From contig CAWAUR010000017.1 in the NCBI GenBank assembly GCA_963785255.1, positions 487,986 to 551,985 of the forward strand: a DNA stretch of 64,000 nt, given 5' to 3'. The notes below the pieces were generated by a model that saw nothing but the letters and a program-made list of their open reading frames with translations, was not told the DNA's origin and did no database searches. The stretch comes from Bog-159 sp963785255 (lineage in GTDB: Bacteria > Acidobacteriota > Terriglobia > Bryobacterales > Bryobacteraceae). Both the position numbers and the translations under genes were made by a program. Positions 24,485-34,119 of this stretch are shown here, piece by piece (within the stretch, counting starts at the first letter, position 1; the number at the start of each line of letters is the position of its first letter).

Positions 24485-26041
24485 ATGCGGAAGTTCAAGG
24501 AAGTTCTCCGGCTCCATTCCATGGGGCTCAAACAACGGCAGATCGCGGGTAGCTGCGCGATTGCGCAAAGCACTGTCCATGAGTACCTGAAGGCTGCGGC
24601 GCAGGCCGGCGTGAGTTGGCCGCTGCCCGCTGAATGGAATGAGCAGCAGTTAGAAGAGGCTCTTTCCAGAAAGCCTCGGCCTGGCGCGCAGGCCCGCCAG
24701 GCCGCCCTGCCGGACTTCCCCGCCATCCGCAAACAACTGCAAACCCACCGCAACCTCACCCTGCAACTGTTGTGGGAGGAGTATCGCGAAGAGAATGCGG
24801 CGGACGGGTACAGCTACAGCCGGTTCTGCGAGCTGTATCACGGCTGGGCGCGTAGGCTCGATGTGGTCTTGCGGCACGACCACCGCGCCGGCGAAAAGAT
24901 GTTTGTGGACTATGCCGGCACCAAAATCCCGATGCACGACCGGCAGACCGGCGAGGTGGTTTACCAGGCTTCGCTCTTCGTCGCCGTTCTCGGCGCGAGC
25001 AGCTACACGTTTGCCGAAGCCACCCAAAGCCAGGAACTGGCCTGCTGGATTGGCTCCCACGTGCGCGCCTTGGAGTTCCTGGGTGGCGTACCCGAAGCCG
25101 TCATCCCGGACAACGTCAAGACCGGGGTGAAGCATCCCTGCCGCTACGAGCCGGATTTAAATCCAACCTATCGCGAGATGGCTGAACACTATGGGTTGGC
25201 CGTTCTTCCGGCGCGTCCCTACAAGCCCAGAGATAAGGCGAAGGTCGAGGCCGGCGTGCAAGTAGCCCAGCGCTGGATTGTAGCGGCGCTGCGTCACACC
25301 AGGTTCTTCGCGCTGGCAGACCTCAACGAAGCCATCGCGCCCTTGCTGGATCGAATAAACCGACGGCCCTTCCGCAAACGCCGGGATGCCTGCCGAGCCA
25401 GCCTGTTCGAACAACTGGACCAGCCCGCGCTGCGGCCCTTGCCTGTGGAACGCTATGTCCTGGCGCAGTGGAAGAAGGTCCGCCCGAACATCGACTATCA
25501 CGTCGAGATCGAGCGACATTATTACAGCGTTCCGTATCAACTGGTGGGCGAGGAACTGGAGGCGCGCTACACGGCGGCCACCGTGGAGATCTTCTACCAT
25601 GGCGTGCGCGTCGCCTCCCATCGCCGCGGGCTGGTTGCACATGCGGCGACCACGCTGCACGACCACCGTCCCAAAAGCCATCAAGCCCACTTGGAGTGGA
25701 CGCCGTCGCGGCTGATCCACTGGGCCGCGAACGTAGGCCCGGCGACCGCGGAACTGGTGCGGATCATCCTGGAGAGCAAGCCGCATCCGGAGATGGGCTA
25801 CCGCGCTTGCCTGGGCATCATGGGCTTGGCCAAGACTTATACTGCGGTACGCCTGGAGGCGGCCAGCCAACGCGCCCTGCTGCTGCACGCGCATTCCTAC
25901 CAAAGCCTGAAATCTATTCTAAAGCGCTCGCTCGACCGGCAAACCGAACTCGAACTGGAAGTCGAAAAGCCGGGTCCCCAGCATGACAACATTCGCGGCG
26001 CCACGTATTACGATCCGCCGCCTAGTTCGTTGTTGCAGTAA
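24485..26041 (+). CDS. istA: IS21 transposase IstA
   Basis: A 518-residue transposase from the ATG at 24485 (MRKFKEVLRL, preceded by AAAGG). The N-terminal HTH is QRQIAGSCAIAQSTVHEYLK. The catalytic integrase-type triad is visible: D in KMFVDYAGTK, D in AVIPDNVKTG, E in KAKVEAGVQVAQRW. The C-terminal beta-barrel-like part (YSVPYQLVGEELEARY) is typical. With IstB it cuts and inserts the element. Length and motifs are complete, so it looks intact. Confidence 0.92.
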   Translation: MRKFKEVLRLHSMGLKQRQIAGSCAIAQSTVHEYLKAAAQAGVSWPLPAEWNEQQLEEALSRKPRPGAQARQAALPDFPAIRKQLQTHRNLTLQLLWEEYREENAADGYSYSRFCELYHGWARRLDVVLRHDHRAGEKMFVDYAGTKIPMHDRQTGEVVYQASLFVAVLGASSYTFAEATQSQELACWIGSHVRALEFLGGVPEAVIPDNVKTGVKHPCRYEPDLNPTYREMAEHYGLAVLPARPYKPRDKAKVEAGVQVAQRWIVAALRHTRFFALADLNEAIAPLLDRINRRPFRKRRDACRASLFEQLDQPALRPLPVERYVLAQWKKVRPNIDYHVEIERHYYSVPYQLVGEELEARYTAATVEIFYHGVRVASHRRGLVAHAATTLHDHRPKSHQAHLEWTPSRLIHWAANVGPATAELVRIILESKPHPEMGYRACLGIMGLAKTYTAVRLEAASQRALLLHAHSYQSLKSILKRSLDRQTELELEVEKPGPQHDNIRGATYYDPPPSSLLQ

Positions 26042-26068
26042 AGCAATCACCCCAACCAGGAGATAAAC

Positions 26069-26824
26069 ATGTTGAATCAACCGACGATGGAGAGACTACA
26101 GGCCATGAAGTTGCACGGCATGGCCCAAGCCTTCCGTGACCAATATGAGAGCGCCGATTCCAGCCAGTTGAGCTTCGAAGAGCGGTTCGGCTTGCTGGTG
26201 GACTGCCAGTGGACTTGGAAGGAGAACCGCGCGCTGACGCGACGGCTGCAGTTGGCCAAGTTCAAAGAGCGTGGCTCGATCGAGGACATCGACTACCAGC
26301 ATCCCCGCGGCTTGGACCGCCGGCTCATGCGCACGCTGGCCTCCAGCGATTGGGTCCGCCAGCATCAGAACCTGCTGCTGATCGGCCCGACCGGAATCGG
26401 CAAAAGCTGGCTGGCCTGCGCACTGGCCCATAAGGCTTGCCGGGATGGATTCTTTGCCATCCACAAAAGAATGGCTGAACTGTTCCGCGACTTGGCCGTG
26501 GCCCGCGCCGATGGCAGCATCGGATCGGTGCTAACGAAACTGGCGCGCACCGATGTGCTGGTACTCGACGACTTCGCCATGGCGCCTATGAAGGACAGTG
26601 AGCGGCGCGACTTTCTGGAAATCTGCGATGACCGCTATCAGCGCCGTTCGACGGTTCTCACCAGCCAGGTGCCTGTGGCGCATTGGCATGAACAGATCGG
26701 CGATCCCAGCATTGCCGACAGCATCATGGACCGCCTGGTGCACAACGCGCACCGCATGGACCTGGACGGAGAATCCATCCGCAAGAAGCGCGGCCGTAAA
26801 CCGGCCGATGAGGACGGCAAGTGA
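26069..26824 (+). CDS. istB: IS21 helper ATPase IstB
   Basis: A 251-residue AAA+ ATPase related to DnaC, 27 bases after istA. Walker A is IGPTGIGKSWLACAL, Walker B VLVLDDFAMAPM, and the sensor/arginine-finger region is STVLTSQVP with DSIMDRLVHNAHRMDL. The N-terminal helix bundle (MLNQPTMERLQAMKLHGM) is typical. IstB assembles on target DNA and recruits the IstA-bound ends. The gene appears complete. Confidence 0.92.
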   Translation: MLNQPTMERLQAMKLHGMAQAFRDQYESADSSQLSFEERFGLLVDCQWTWKENRALTRRLQLAKFKERGSIEDIDYQHPRGLDRRLMRTLASSDWVRQHQNLLLIGPTGIGKSWLACALAHKACRDGFFAIHKRMAELFRDLAVARADGSIGSVLTKLARTDVLVLDDFAMAPMKDSERRDFLEICDDRYQRRSTVLTSQVPVAHWHEQIGDPSIADSIMDRLVHNAHRMDLDGESIRKKRGRKPADEDGK

Positions 26825-27118
26825 CCGCCACGGCTCAACTCCCACTCCCACGCCAACCACGCTCGCCGCCGAGACAACGTCTGCGTGCGACCGAGACCGG
26901 CCTCCGTTGGTCGGCCCTGAGGCAGCATAGAGAGCGCCAACATCAAAACAAAAACCTCCTATGAAAGGAAAAACAAAAACACAACCGCCCCCGCCCGAGG
27001 CACGCTCCAGCCTCCCGTTGGTCGGCCCTGCGACGGCCCGGTCGCCGCCGCCGGCCAAGCTTTACTTGACTCAAGCCGATCAATCAGTCAACATATAACT
27101 GTCCAGCGAAACGATGCT
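26825..27118. other. Non-coding tail of IS21 no. 1
   Basis: Between istB and the right end there is no gene. GTTGGTCGGCCCTG occurs twice (about 26905 and 27017), a direct repeat inside the element. The right terminal repeats begin near 27122. Confidence 0.6.
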
Positions 27119-28744
27119 TCAATCTTGATCGACATCAGATCGGAATGAGCGATTTCCTTCGCCGGAATCCGCACACCCACGGCCAGAACCGGTTCGCTGC
27201 CAGCCCCAGCCGGCGGCCTCGGTTGGCGCCTTGCCTTGCCGGTCCGCCACATACGCCTGGCCGGTTGCCAGGGCGGTCTTCAACAGGCCCGTAAACCGCA
27301 CTGTCGGATCGCCAGCCGTCTGATATTTTGCTTGCCGCTCGGCAAGTTCGACCAGCGCCTGTCTGGCGCGCTCCTCCAACTCCGCTCTTTCAAGCCCCCC
27401 GATGGCCCCCTTTTCCTCGGCGAAGTCCAGGAAGATCTCCCAGCCAGCCCGCAGTTCCGCTATCGCTGCCGGTGTCCGTGCATGTCCCGCCATCCCGTGC
27501 CCCTGACTGCGCAGATCCTGCACGCGCTGCTGCAGTTGGTTCTGCATGGCCTCATAGGAACCCGCGAGCCACACCACGAAGGCCCCCATCGCTGCTGCCA
27601 GGAGACCTTCACGCCCGGCACTCTGGCCGGCGTTCAATGCCGTCCGTCGAACCGCGCCGGCGTCGATCTCAACAATCAGCAGCCGGGCGCGGATACTTTG
27701 TCCCGGCGGCACCGCTTCTCCGGTTCCCAGCACCAGCCCGCGCGGGGCTTGCTGCGTCTGGAGTCGTCCGTCTCCTCCCAGACGGCTGCGTGCCTGTGCA
27801 TTTCCCACGCCGCGGAACAAGCGTTCCGTAACGCTCTCTAACAGTCCGTCACCCACGCCGCCGGCGGGAGCGAAGTCGTCCACCACCAGCAACGCATCTT
27901 TGGCGGCGTAAGCCAGCCGTTCCAAGGCATTCGCCGTGGAGGCGAAGTTGGCTGGCAGACCGCTGGCATCCATGGCTGCGCCGAAGTGTTGCTGTGCCAG
28001 CGCCGCGAGGGCGGTCTTAAAGACCCCGCTGGGACCGCTTAAGAACAGACTGAAACGTGACGCGCCCAGGGCTGCCCGATACACGCTCGCCAGCAGGGGA
28101 AAGCTGATCCGGTCGGGCGCGGCCAAGAGTATCTGCAAGCTGGCTCGCACGGCTGTCGTCAACTGCCCATGATTGGCGGGCACACGCAACTGGTAATGCT
28201 GCAGAGCGGCCGGCGGTTGTACTTGCAATCCATTGACCGGTCCGCCGACTCCCAGCGCGCCTCCGGCATGCAGGTACACCCATTGTGAGCCGTGTCGGCG
28301 CCAGCCCAGATGCGCGTAGATGTGTTCCTGATGAATCGCCCCGGATAAGGACTGCATGGCAGCGCGCACATGCTGTTGCTGTCCCGGATAGATGATGGCC
28401 CGTGGTCCCAGCCTTTCGAGCACCCAGCCCATCCGGCCGAACTCCGCTGCCGGCAGGGCAAAGACTTGGCGGCTCCCCCCCAATTCGGCTTCCACGCCAA
28501 ATTCGCGTTGCTGTTGGGCGCCATCGTCGCGGATGATATCACTCACGATCCGGGCCCTGAAGTTAGCCACCGGAGTGCGCCTCACCCGGCCGTTGGCCAA
28601 CTGATCCCGGCGGACCATGTGCGTCCCGCTGTACTCGTAGCAGCGCAGCGATGATTCGTCGACGGGTATGTCAGCGTCCAACTCTGGCACCGTCCCGCCA
28701 TCTGGATCCTGCTCGGCGCCCAAAAAGATCATTCTGAATTTCAT
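27119..28744 (-). pseudogene. DUF927-type ATPase gene, copy 2, truncated by IS21 no. 1
   Basis: Identical or nearly so to copy 1 up to TGSGRG, after which 18 residues (CADSGEGNRSFRSDVDQD) are read from the right end of the IS21 element. About 90 C-terminal residues of the normal protein are therefore missing. The P-loop (GPSGVFKT) and start context (AGGAG) are kept. A cluster of codon differences occurs near the break (for example YEAMQNQLQQRVQDLRSQGH against YEAMQNRLQQRVQVLRSQEH). Confidence 0.8.
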
Positions 28745-29016
28745 CACGTCTCCTGTGCGCAGCAGCGTTCGCCTGACGGAACCGGCATTATGGTGCGCGC
28801 TGAGACATGCATGGCTCAGGAAGGGCCGGACAGTCAACTTGGCCGGAGAGCATCAGTGGTCGGGTTTGTCAGGTTTGTCGGGTTTCGAGGGAGGGTGGTA
28901 ACCGCGGTCGAGAGAGGGTAAGCGTGGTGCCGCGCAGATGCAAGGCCATTAAATACGGTCGAACGCGCTAAAGCCAGCTAACCGATTGATACAGATAGGC
29001 TTGCAGATAATCGCCG
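27173..29016 (-). repeat. DUF927 repeat unit, copy 2 (truncated at left by IS21)
   Basis: Corresponds to 12344-14187 of copy 1 at an offset of 14829. It differs from the other two copies at its right end: instead of stopping at the GGGGGCCTG junction it continues into a longer transposase fragment (28968-29345). Confidence 0.8.
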
Positions 29017-29345
29017 TCCTCCGCCTCGATCAGCCGGTTTTCTAACCCCTGATGATTGATTTCCCGATGATAATGCGCCAGGAAATCTTGCACCGCCCTG
29101 CGCAACGCCCCCTCCCCGAACCAGATCGCCCGGTCCAAACACGACTCCTTGATGCTGCGCACAGATCGCTCCGCGTAGGCATTCCAATTCGGCGATCCCG
29201 GCGGCAACTTCGCCGTTGCCACTCCCGTCCCCGCCAGCATTTCCAGAAACTTCGCTGTTAACAGCGGATCGCGATCATGAATCAGATATTTCTTGCCGCG
29301 AGGATCGTTTTCATCCCCTGTGGTGGCGGAGCGCCGCGCCGCCAT
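28968..29345 (-). pseudogene. Integrase-core transposase fragment
   Basis: The frame reads KKYLIHDRDPLLTAKFLEML, then AKLPPGSPNWNAYAERSVRS and IKESCLDRAIWFGEGAL, the C-terminal part of an integrase-core (DDE) transposase with the second D (HDRD) and the E (AERSVRS) present. The N-terminal half with the first D is missing. Its last 14 residues (DYLQAYLYQSVSWL) are also found at the edges of DUF927 copies 1 and 3, so the original unit was probably assembled next to this transposase. Confidence 0.7.
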
Positions 29346-29883
29346 AGACCCTACCCCCTGTCGTTTTCCGCTAATCGGCTGGAGCGGAATGGTTTAGCCC
29401 TTTCGGATTTTTCCCTCCGAAAGAACCCGGCCACGCATGGCGACGATGGTGGAGCTGGGCGGCATCAAAAAGAAAGCCGGCGTTCGCTACGGAGTCAGGT
29501 CAGGTGCTCGAGCTGCTCAGCAGGGCAGTCATGTGCATAAGTCAGGTGCGTTGCCCGCGCGATCCGCGGCGACATTGCCTTGTACCTGACTCGTGCCCGG
29601 CCGTCATTTCGTTACGATTGTACCCGGATTGCGGAGAACGGCGGGCGAACTGCCCTGACACCTTGGCGAAAGACCCGGGTGCGCAGGGTTTCCAACCCTT
29701 CGCGGGGCTGGGCGGAATCCCAGTGTTCAGTACGGGGTGCGTTTAGCGCCAGCAGTTCGATGGCCGGCGGCGGGAGTTCCCGATTCAGCTTAAGGATGGG
29801 AACGGCACCGTCCGGCAGGCTTTCGCGCTTCGCCTTCGAGCATCGGAAGGGCCAGGTTTTTCAGCGCGCGCGGCGGTCGACGG
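29346..29883. other. Region without a supported gene; contains an IS-end-like scar
   Basis: The 17-mer CCCCCTGTCGTTTTCCG at 29354-29370 recurs at 50365-50381, and in both places CTTTCGGAT follows 46 bases after the start, suggesting the end of an insertion sequence. The remainder contains frames on both strands (for example a minus-strand SLPDGAVPILKLNREL) without an identifiable product. Confidence 0.45.
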
Positions 29884-31218
29884 TTATTGCACCGTGAAGG
29901 GCGCTTGCGTGTTGTTGCTGCCGCCCGGCGTCGTGACGGTGATCGGGCCGGTGGTGGTGCCGGCCGGAACAGTGGCCCATACATAGTTCGGACCGCTGTT
30001 CGACACATCCACGGCCGGCACGCCGTTGAACGACACCGTCGCCGAAAGCAGGTTGCGACCCCAGATTCGCACGCGAGTGCCGGCAGGGCCGGTTTCCGGT
30101 CCGAACTTCTGCGCCCACGGACGGGGTATCGGCATGCCCAGATCCAGCGCGAAGATGTCTCCGCCGCCGTACTTCCCCTGTCCCTGGGCCGTGCCGTAGA
30201 TGATGCCATCGCTGCCCAGAGTCAACTGGCACAGGCATTGGCCATCGCGAATGGCATTCATAGTGTAAAGCTCTGTGTACGCGCCGGACTTAGTCAGGCG
30301 AAATAGCTTACTGCCGACACCCAAAGTGGAGCCGTAGAAATTGCCGTCGCTGCCTTCGATGAGCGTGGTTGGCTCATAGTTGTACCCCCCATGGGGAAAT
30401 GTGTATAGCAGCGTGTATTGCCCGTCCAGTGTGAGCCTGTAAAAGGTAGCCCGGCCGCTGCCGGTTACGCCGGTGGCGATACCATACAGGTTTCCGTCAT
30501 CCGCCTGGAGCAGCGGAAGATAGGTTGCTCCGTCAAATGTCCCGCTGGGGAAGTTCCACAGCTTAGTGAGCGCACCGGCCGGTGTGACCCGGTAAGTATA
30601 GCCTGAGCCGTCGCTGCCGATCGACAGACCATAGTAATTTCCGTCGTTGGCGTAGATCAGCGTGTGCGGCAAGGTCTCCCCGGCCGGAAAGGAGTAGACT
30701 GTGGCGACGTTGCCTTCGAGATCGGACTTAGCGACAAAGTAGGAGGAGTAAGCCGATATGGTGCCAGCGATGCCAAGAAGGTTTCCGTCCGGCAGGTTCT
30801 CCGTTACCATGAAGCCGACGTTTTGCGGCGCATAGGTCTGCTTGCTGTTGGCGGTCGAGCTAACCGAAAAGCCGTTCGGCGGATTCAGCATGTAGCCGAC
30901 GGTCGAATAAAAGCGCTGGTTGGATGCGGTCACAAGTGGGGCCAGAATATTATGGCTCGTCGGAAAGCTGGCAAGAATCGTCTTGGCGCTTCCTGTTGCG
31001 ACGGAGAACGCCGTTTGACCGCTGGGCCCCCCGACGGAGTAGAATATGCCGGGCGCCCCCTCGGTGATACCATTCGGCTGCTGCAGGCCCCCGTTCATTG
31101 ATGCGATGACCCGGAAGTTGACTTGCCCAGAGCCCGCCACGAGAGATACAGTAAGACACACCGCGACGGGTAGTGACAAGAGACCGATAGATGCTGATAA
31201 TATACCGTTTTTTGGCAT
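29884..31218 (-). CDS. GloVer-type tandem-repeat protein with IPT/TIG domain, copy 2
   Basis: A 444-residue exported paralogue of the protein at 21669. The signal peptide is IGLLSLPVAVCLTVSLVAG. Repeats such as LIEGSDGNFYGSTLGVG and LQADDGNLYGIATGVTG are followed by an IPT/TIG domain (FGPETGPAGTRVRIWGRNLL ... TPGGSNNTQAPFTV). It follows the large exported protein by about 36 bases on the same strand, as in the 19-23 kb pair. Presumed surface or extracellular; activity unknown. Confidence 0.8.
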   Translation of the reverse strand: MPKNGILSASIGLLSLPVAVCLTVSLVAGSGQVNFRVIASMNGGLQQPNGITEGAPGIFYSVGGPSGQTAFSVATGSAKTILASFPTSHNILAPLVTASNQRFYSTVGYMLNPPNGFSVSSTANSKQTYAPQNVGFMVTENLPDGNLLGIAGTISAYSSYFVAKSDLEGNVATVYSFPAGETLPHTLIYANDGNYYGLSIGSDGSGYTYRVTPAGALTKLWNFPSGTFDGATYLPLLQADDGNLYGIATGVTGSGRATFYRLTLDGQYTLLYTFPHGGYNYEPTTLIEGSDGNFYGSTLGVGSKLFRLTKSGAYTELYTMNAIRDGQCLCQLTLGSDGIIYGTAQGQGKYGGGDIFALDLGMPIPRPWAQKFGPETGPAGTRVRIWGRNLLSATVSFNGVPAVDVSNSGPNYVWATVPAGTTTGPITVTTPGGSNNTQAPFTVQ

Positions 31219-31254
31219 GTTGGTGACTCGAAAGACGCGAGCAGGTGGCTGCGC

Positions 31255-33780
31255 CTAATTAGTTGTGCAGTAAGTGACGTTCGAATTTCCGCAAAAGACA
31301 ATCACGCCCGAAGCGGCGGTGGGCGAGGCGCACGTGCCGCTGTTCACACCGAAGGTGGGGACGTACACATTGCCGTTCGCTATGGTCGGTAGAGCGTAGA
31401 GGCCCGCCGACATACCCGCCGTCGCGTTGAACGCTGGGTAGGTATTAGAAAAGAGAGGCGGATTTGTAAGCGAGTTGGAAGACCACAAGTAGCTGAGGCT
31501 GCTGGCATCGTACGCATTCAGGGCACCGGCGCCGCTCGAATAGCATGCCGTTGGAACGGAAATCAGGCCCCATACAATACCTGTACCGGAATTGGTCGCA
31601 TTCGACGTGACCACCACGGAACCGCCCGGAAATCCTACTGCTCCGCTGCTTGGGCGTGTGTCGTATTCGGGCTTGATAAAGTAGCCGCTGTAGTGCCAGC
31701 CGGAAGGCATAGTCACTCCCGGGTCGAAGCTGAGATAAAGAAGTGTGTCGCTCTGAACCGATGTAATAACCGGGCATGTGCCGCCGGTTGGGCTGCAGCC
31801 GCCGACGATGAGGTAATCGCCAGGCGTCACTTTACTGGTGAAGCAGGCCCCACCATGGCCGGTACACGGGCAGGAGTAACCCGTGCTGCAGGCACTCCCG
31901 TTGGCTGATACGATCGATCCTGCGGTTGATGTTGTCAGGTTGCCCCCACCGGCCGTCTGGGTACCTGGATCCGACAGCACGAGTGAGCTCAGGTCCTCAC
32001 CGTACGGCCAGTAGTAAAGGGTATTGTTGTAAAGCGCAAGGCTGCTCACTCGATGGCAGGAATCGGACGAGATGGCCAAAGCGTCGCACTCGTTAGCGGC
32101 GAGCGCGCCGAATGGCCAGTCGCCAGTGTCGCCCGCCGTAAACTCCTGACCCGTGCAGCCTGAGTAGCCGCAGAGTTGGCCTTGCTGGAGCACGTGGCAG
32201 TAGGCTGCCTTGTCGCAGGTTACCAAGCGATGCTGCCCGCCAAGGTCGTCAAAGAGGAGGATGCCGCTGGTGGACATATCCCAGTCGTTTTCGTTGGTCA
32301 GCTCAGATGTGTATAGGCAATTGCCTGCCGTCTCGTTCGGGCAGGCGGATCCGAGCGGCGCTTGGAGGCCCGGGGCGCAGTGGGTGCTTCCGGTTGGGCT
32401 GCAGCCTTGCGGCCCGCCGTGCGGCGTGAATGACTGGTAAGGCGTCGCGCCGGCGCCTCCCGACTGCGATAGGGTGAAGTCAAGAATACTCTGTCCCCAA
32501 TTTTGGCCATTTGTTTGGAAGCCGCCATTACCCACGCCGAAATAGCTGTAGGCTACCTGGCTGCTGCCGGTGCCAATAGTATTTGCGGCCGGCCCACGCG
32601 ACGACCCAAAGATGCCCCCTCCATGGCCGCACCAGTTGGGTGAGTTCTCAACAACGCCGGTCGTGGGTACGCAGTTTGGGCTGAGCGGATTGCTCTGGTT
32701 GTATTGGCAATCCTGGCAGCAGGGTGGGCTATCGGTATTGCCGCTCGCCCCCGTAACGGTCGTCGAGAATGGAAAGCCCGAAACCAAAGATAGTTGGTTG
32801 TTGGTTCCGCTGACGGTGTACGCGAAGACCCATCCGTGGTATTGGGTGGGATTACCGCTGGTGTTGTAGGCCTCGGAGACAGCCGACCCGAATGGCACGT
32901 AGATGATCGGATTGGGTGAGGCGTAGGAGTTCGTGACTTCGAGCAGGGCCGGCCTTTGTGATTCTTCAAAGGCCATGAAGGAGACGGTCTGTGTAGGCGG
33001 GTCGTAATCGTCTGCGTAGTCCGCCGCGCTGGACGTGCCCAGGATCTGCAGCGGCGAATTCGAGCTGGGCACGTCGCGCAGGTTGTTGGTGAGGTCGATC
33101 TCATGCAGGTACCACTCCACCGTGCTGCCGGAATTCTTGCAGGCGCTCGTCAGGAACATCGTTCCATATAGGGTCGGGTTGCTGGTACCAGGGATTGGCA
33201 AAGTAATATCGATTACAGGCGTCGAAAGGATGCCCGCGAAGTGGGCGCTCCCGGCGGCACCGTTCGATTGAAGCGAGACACTCGAACCTGTCGGCCCACA
33301 GTCTGACCAGAGTCCTGTCCTGGAAAAGATGACAGTTCCAGTGTCGGCGTTCCAGGCCCAGATGCTGTCGTAGGCCGTAACAGCGACCAGCATGTTGCAC
33401 GCGGGCTGGCTATTAACGGTCAGGTTGTTACAATTCGACTGGTAGCTGGAGTTTACGGTGATGCCCGCCACATAGAGGGGCTGGGCATAGATCGGATTAT
33501 AGGTGCCCAACGCCGAGCTCGAATTGTCCACCGCTAGCCGGGCATATTTCGTTAAATTAGTTACGTTGCTGGTCGTCAGAACCGTTTCGTTGCCATTCCA
33601 GCTCTGCCTCTGGTTTCCATACTGAGCTGTCAGCACACACGGCGGATTGGCGCTGGAGCACGGTTGTGCATTGAGGGGAATTTCAGCGGATGCCAGGCAG
33701 CACAGGACCGCAGTCAAGATGCGCAGCCCCGGCGCACAACGAGTGTGTGTGTGTGTGTGTGTCGACTGGTGACAGACCAT
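31255..33780 (-). CDS. Large exported propeller-like protein, copy 2
   Basis: An 841-residue protein from the ATG at 33780 and paralogue of the 19165 gene: PCVLTAQYGNQRQSWNGNET, NPIYAQPLYVAGI, GNGGFQTNGQNWGQSI, LVTCDKAAYCHVLQQGQLCG and YSGYFIKPEYDTRPSSGAVG match its motifs. Between the start and the hydrophobic core (LRILTAVLCCLASAEIPLNA) lie six to seven Thr-His residues encoded by a (GT)10 tract. A start at 33810 is also open. Function unknown; probably secreted and co-expressed with the GloVer gene downstream. Confidence 0.7.
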   Translation of the reverse strand: MVCHQSTHTHTHTRCAPGLRILTAVLCCLASAEIPLNAQPCSSANPPCVLTAQYGNQRQSWNGNETVLTTSNVTNLTKYARLAVDNSSSALGTYNPIYAQPLYVAGITVNSSYQSNCNNLTVNSQPACNMLVAVTAYDSIWAWNADTGTVIFSRTGLWSDCGPTGSSVSLQSNGAAGSAHFAGILSTPVIDITLPIPGTSNPTLYGTMFLTSACKNSGSTVEWYLHEIDLTNNLRDVPSSNSPLQILGTSSAADYADDYDPPTQTVSFMAFEESQRPALLEVTNSYASPNPIIYVPFGSAVSEAYNTSGNPTQYHGWVFAYTVSGTNNQLSLVSGFPFSTTVTGASGNTDSPPCCQDCQYNQSNPLSPNCVPTTGVVENSPNWCGHGGGIFGSSRGPAANTIGTGSSQVAYSYFGVGNGGFQTNGQNWGQSILDFTLSQSGGAGATPYQSFTPHGGPQGCSPTGSTHCAPGLQAPLGSACPNETAGNCLYTSELTNENDWDMSTSGILLFDDLGGQHRLVTCDKAAYCHVLQQGQLCGYSGCTGQEFTAGDTGDWPFGALAANECDALAISSDSCHRVSSLALYNNTLYYWPYGEDLSSLVLSDPGTQTAGGGNLTTSTAGSIVSANGSACSTGYSCPCTGHGGACFTSKVTPGDYLIVGGCSPTGGTCPVITSVQSDTLLYLSFDPGVTMPSGWHYSGYFIKPEYDTRPSSGAVGFPGGSVVVTSNATNSGTGIVWGLISVPTACYSSGAGALNAYDASSLSYLWSSNSLTNPPLFSNTYPAFNATAGMSAGLYALPTIANGNVYVPTFGVNSGTCASPTAASGVIVFCGNSNVTYCTTN
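33743..33762 (-). repeat. (GT)10 dinucleotide tract inside the signal-peptide region
   Basis: Ten perfect GT units on the plus strand, read as Thr-His codons on the minus strand between the ATG at 33780 and the hydrophobic core of the signal peptide. A change of one unit would shift the frame. Confidence 0.9.
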
Positions 33781-33936
33781 ACGACCCTCCGTGGCCTGAG
33801 TATAGGTCAAGCGGAATTAGACGTCAAGGCCAAATTGAATTTAATCCAGCTAAATCAGGCAAATAGAAGTAAATGAAGGGCAAAAAAAAAGAACAATTGA
33901 GTTACGCATGGCGCTGGCAGGCAGGCATTTACGCAT

Positions 33937-34116
33937 TTGTCCTACGAAGAGTTGAAGGCACTGGAAAGCGCCTACAACGCAGAGCAGGAAGGGCGCACGT
34001 TGACGGGCCGGGAAGCGGCCGCCGTGGAAGCATTTGAGAATGCCACAGCGAAGGAACTTGAGAAAGCCGGGATCACGGTCGCAGAATTCAACCGATATTG
34101 CAATAGTGCTGGTTAA
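33937..34116 (+). CDS. Small helical protein, phage-type module, N-truncated paralogue
   Basis: A 59-residue frame starting at a TTG: LSYEELKALESAYNAEQEGR, then TLTGREAAAVEAFENATAKE. It matches the second half of the frameshifted gene that follows (HLSADELRVL... GRTLTDRELAAVKA). The upstream part of that gene (RSLSIRLDRLEA) is missing here, so this copy is probably N-truncated although it could be translated. Function unknown. Confidence 0.4.
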   Translation: MSYEELKALESAYNAEQEGRTLTGREAAAVEAFENATAKELEKAGITVAEFNRYCNSAG

Positions 34117-34119
34117 CCT

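Larger units (their letters stand above)
24253..27173 (+). mobile_element. IS21-family insertion sequence (IS21 no. 1)
   Basis: About 2.9 kb with istA and istB in order. The left end (GGATTCCGG...GATTCCG...GATGTCGATCAAGATT, about 24257-24306) and the right end (inverse of the same pattern, about 27122-27170) align over 50 bases with the same spacing. Several further GATGxCGATCA blocks at 24310-24395 resemble the subterminal multiple repeats of IS21 ends. The exact outer bases are uncertain by a few positions. Its right end cuts the DUF927 gene copy 2; the lost part of that gene is not present at the left end, so adjacent DNA was deleted or rearranged. Confidence 0.75.

Noticed and set aside
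26905..27040. Direct repeat GTTGGTCGGCCCTG inside IS21 no. 1 as a possible CRISPR or attachment site
   Set aside because: Only two copies about 110 bases apart and no regular spacer; it is part of the non-coding tail of the element.
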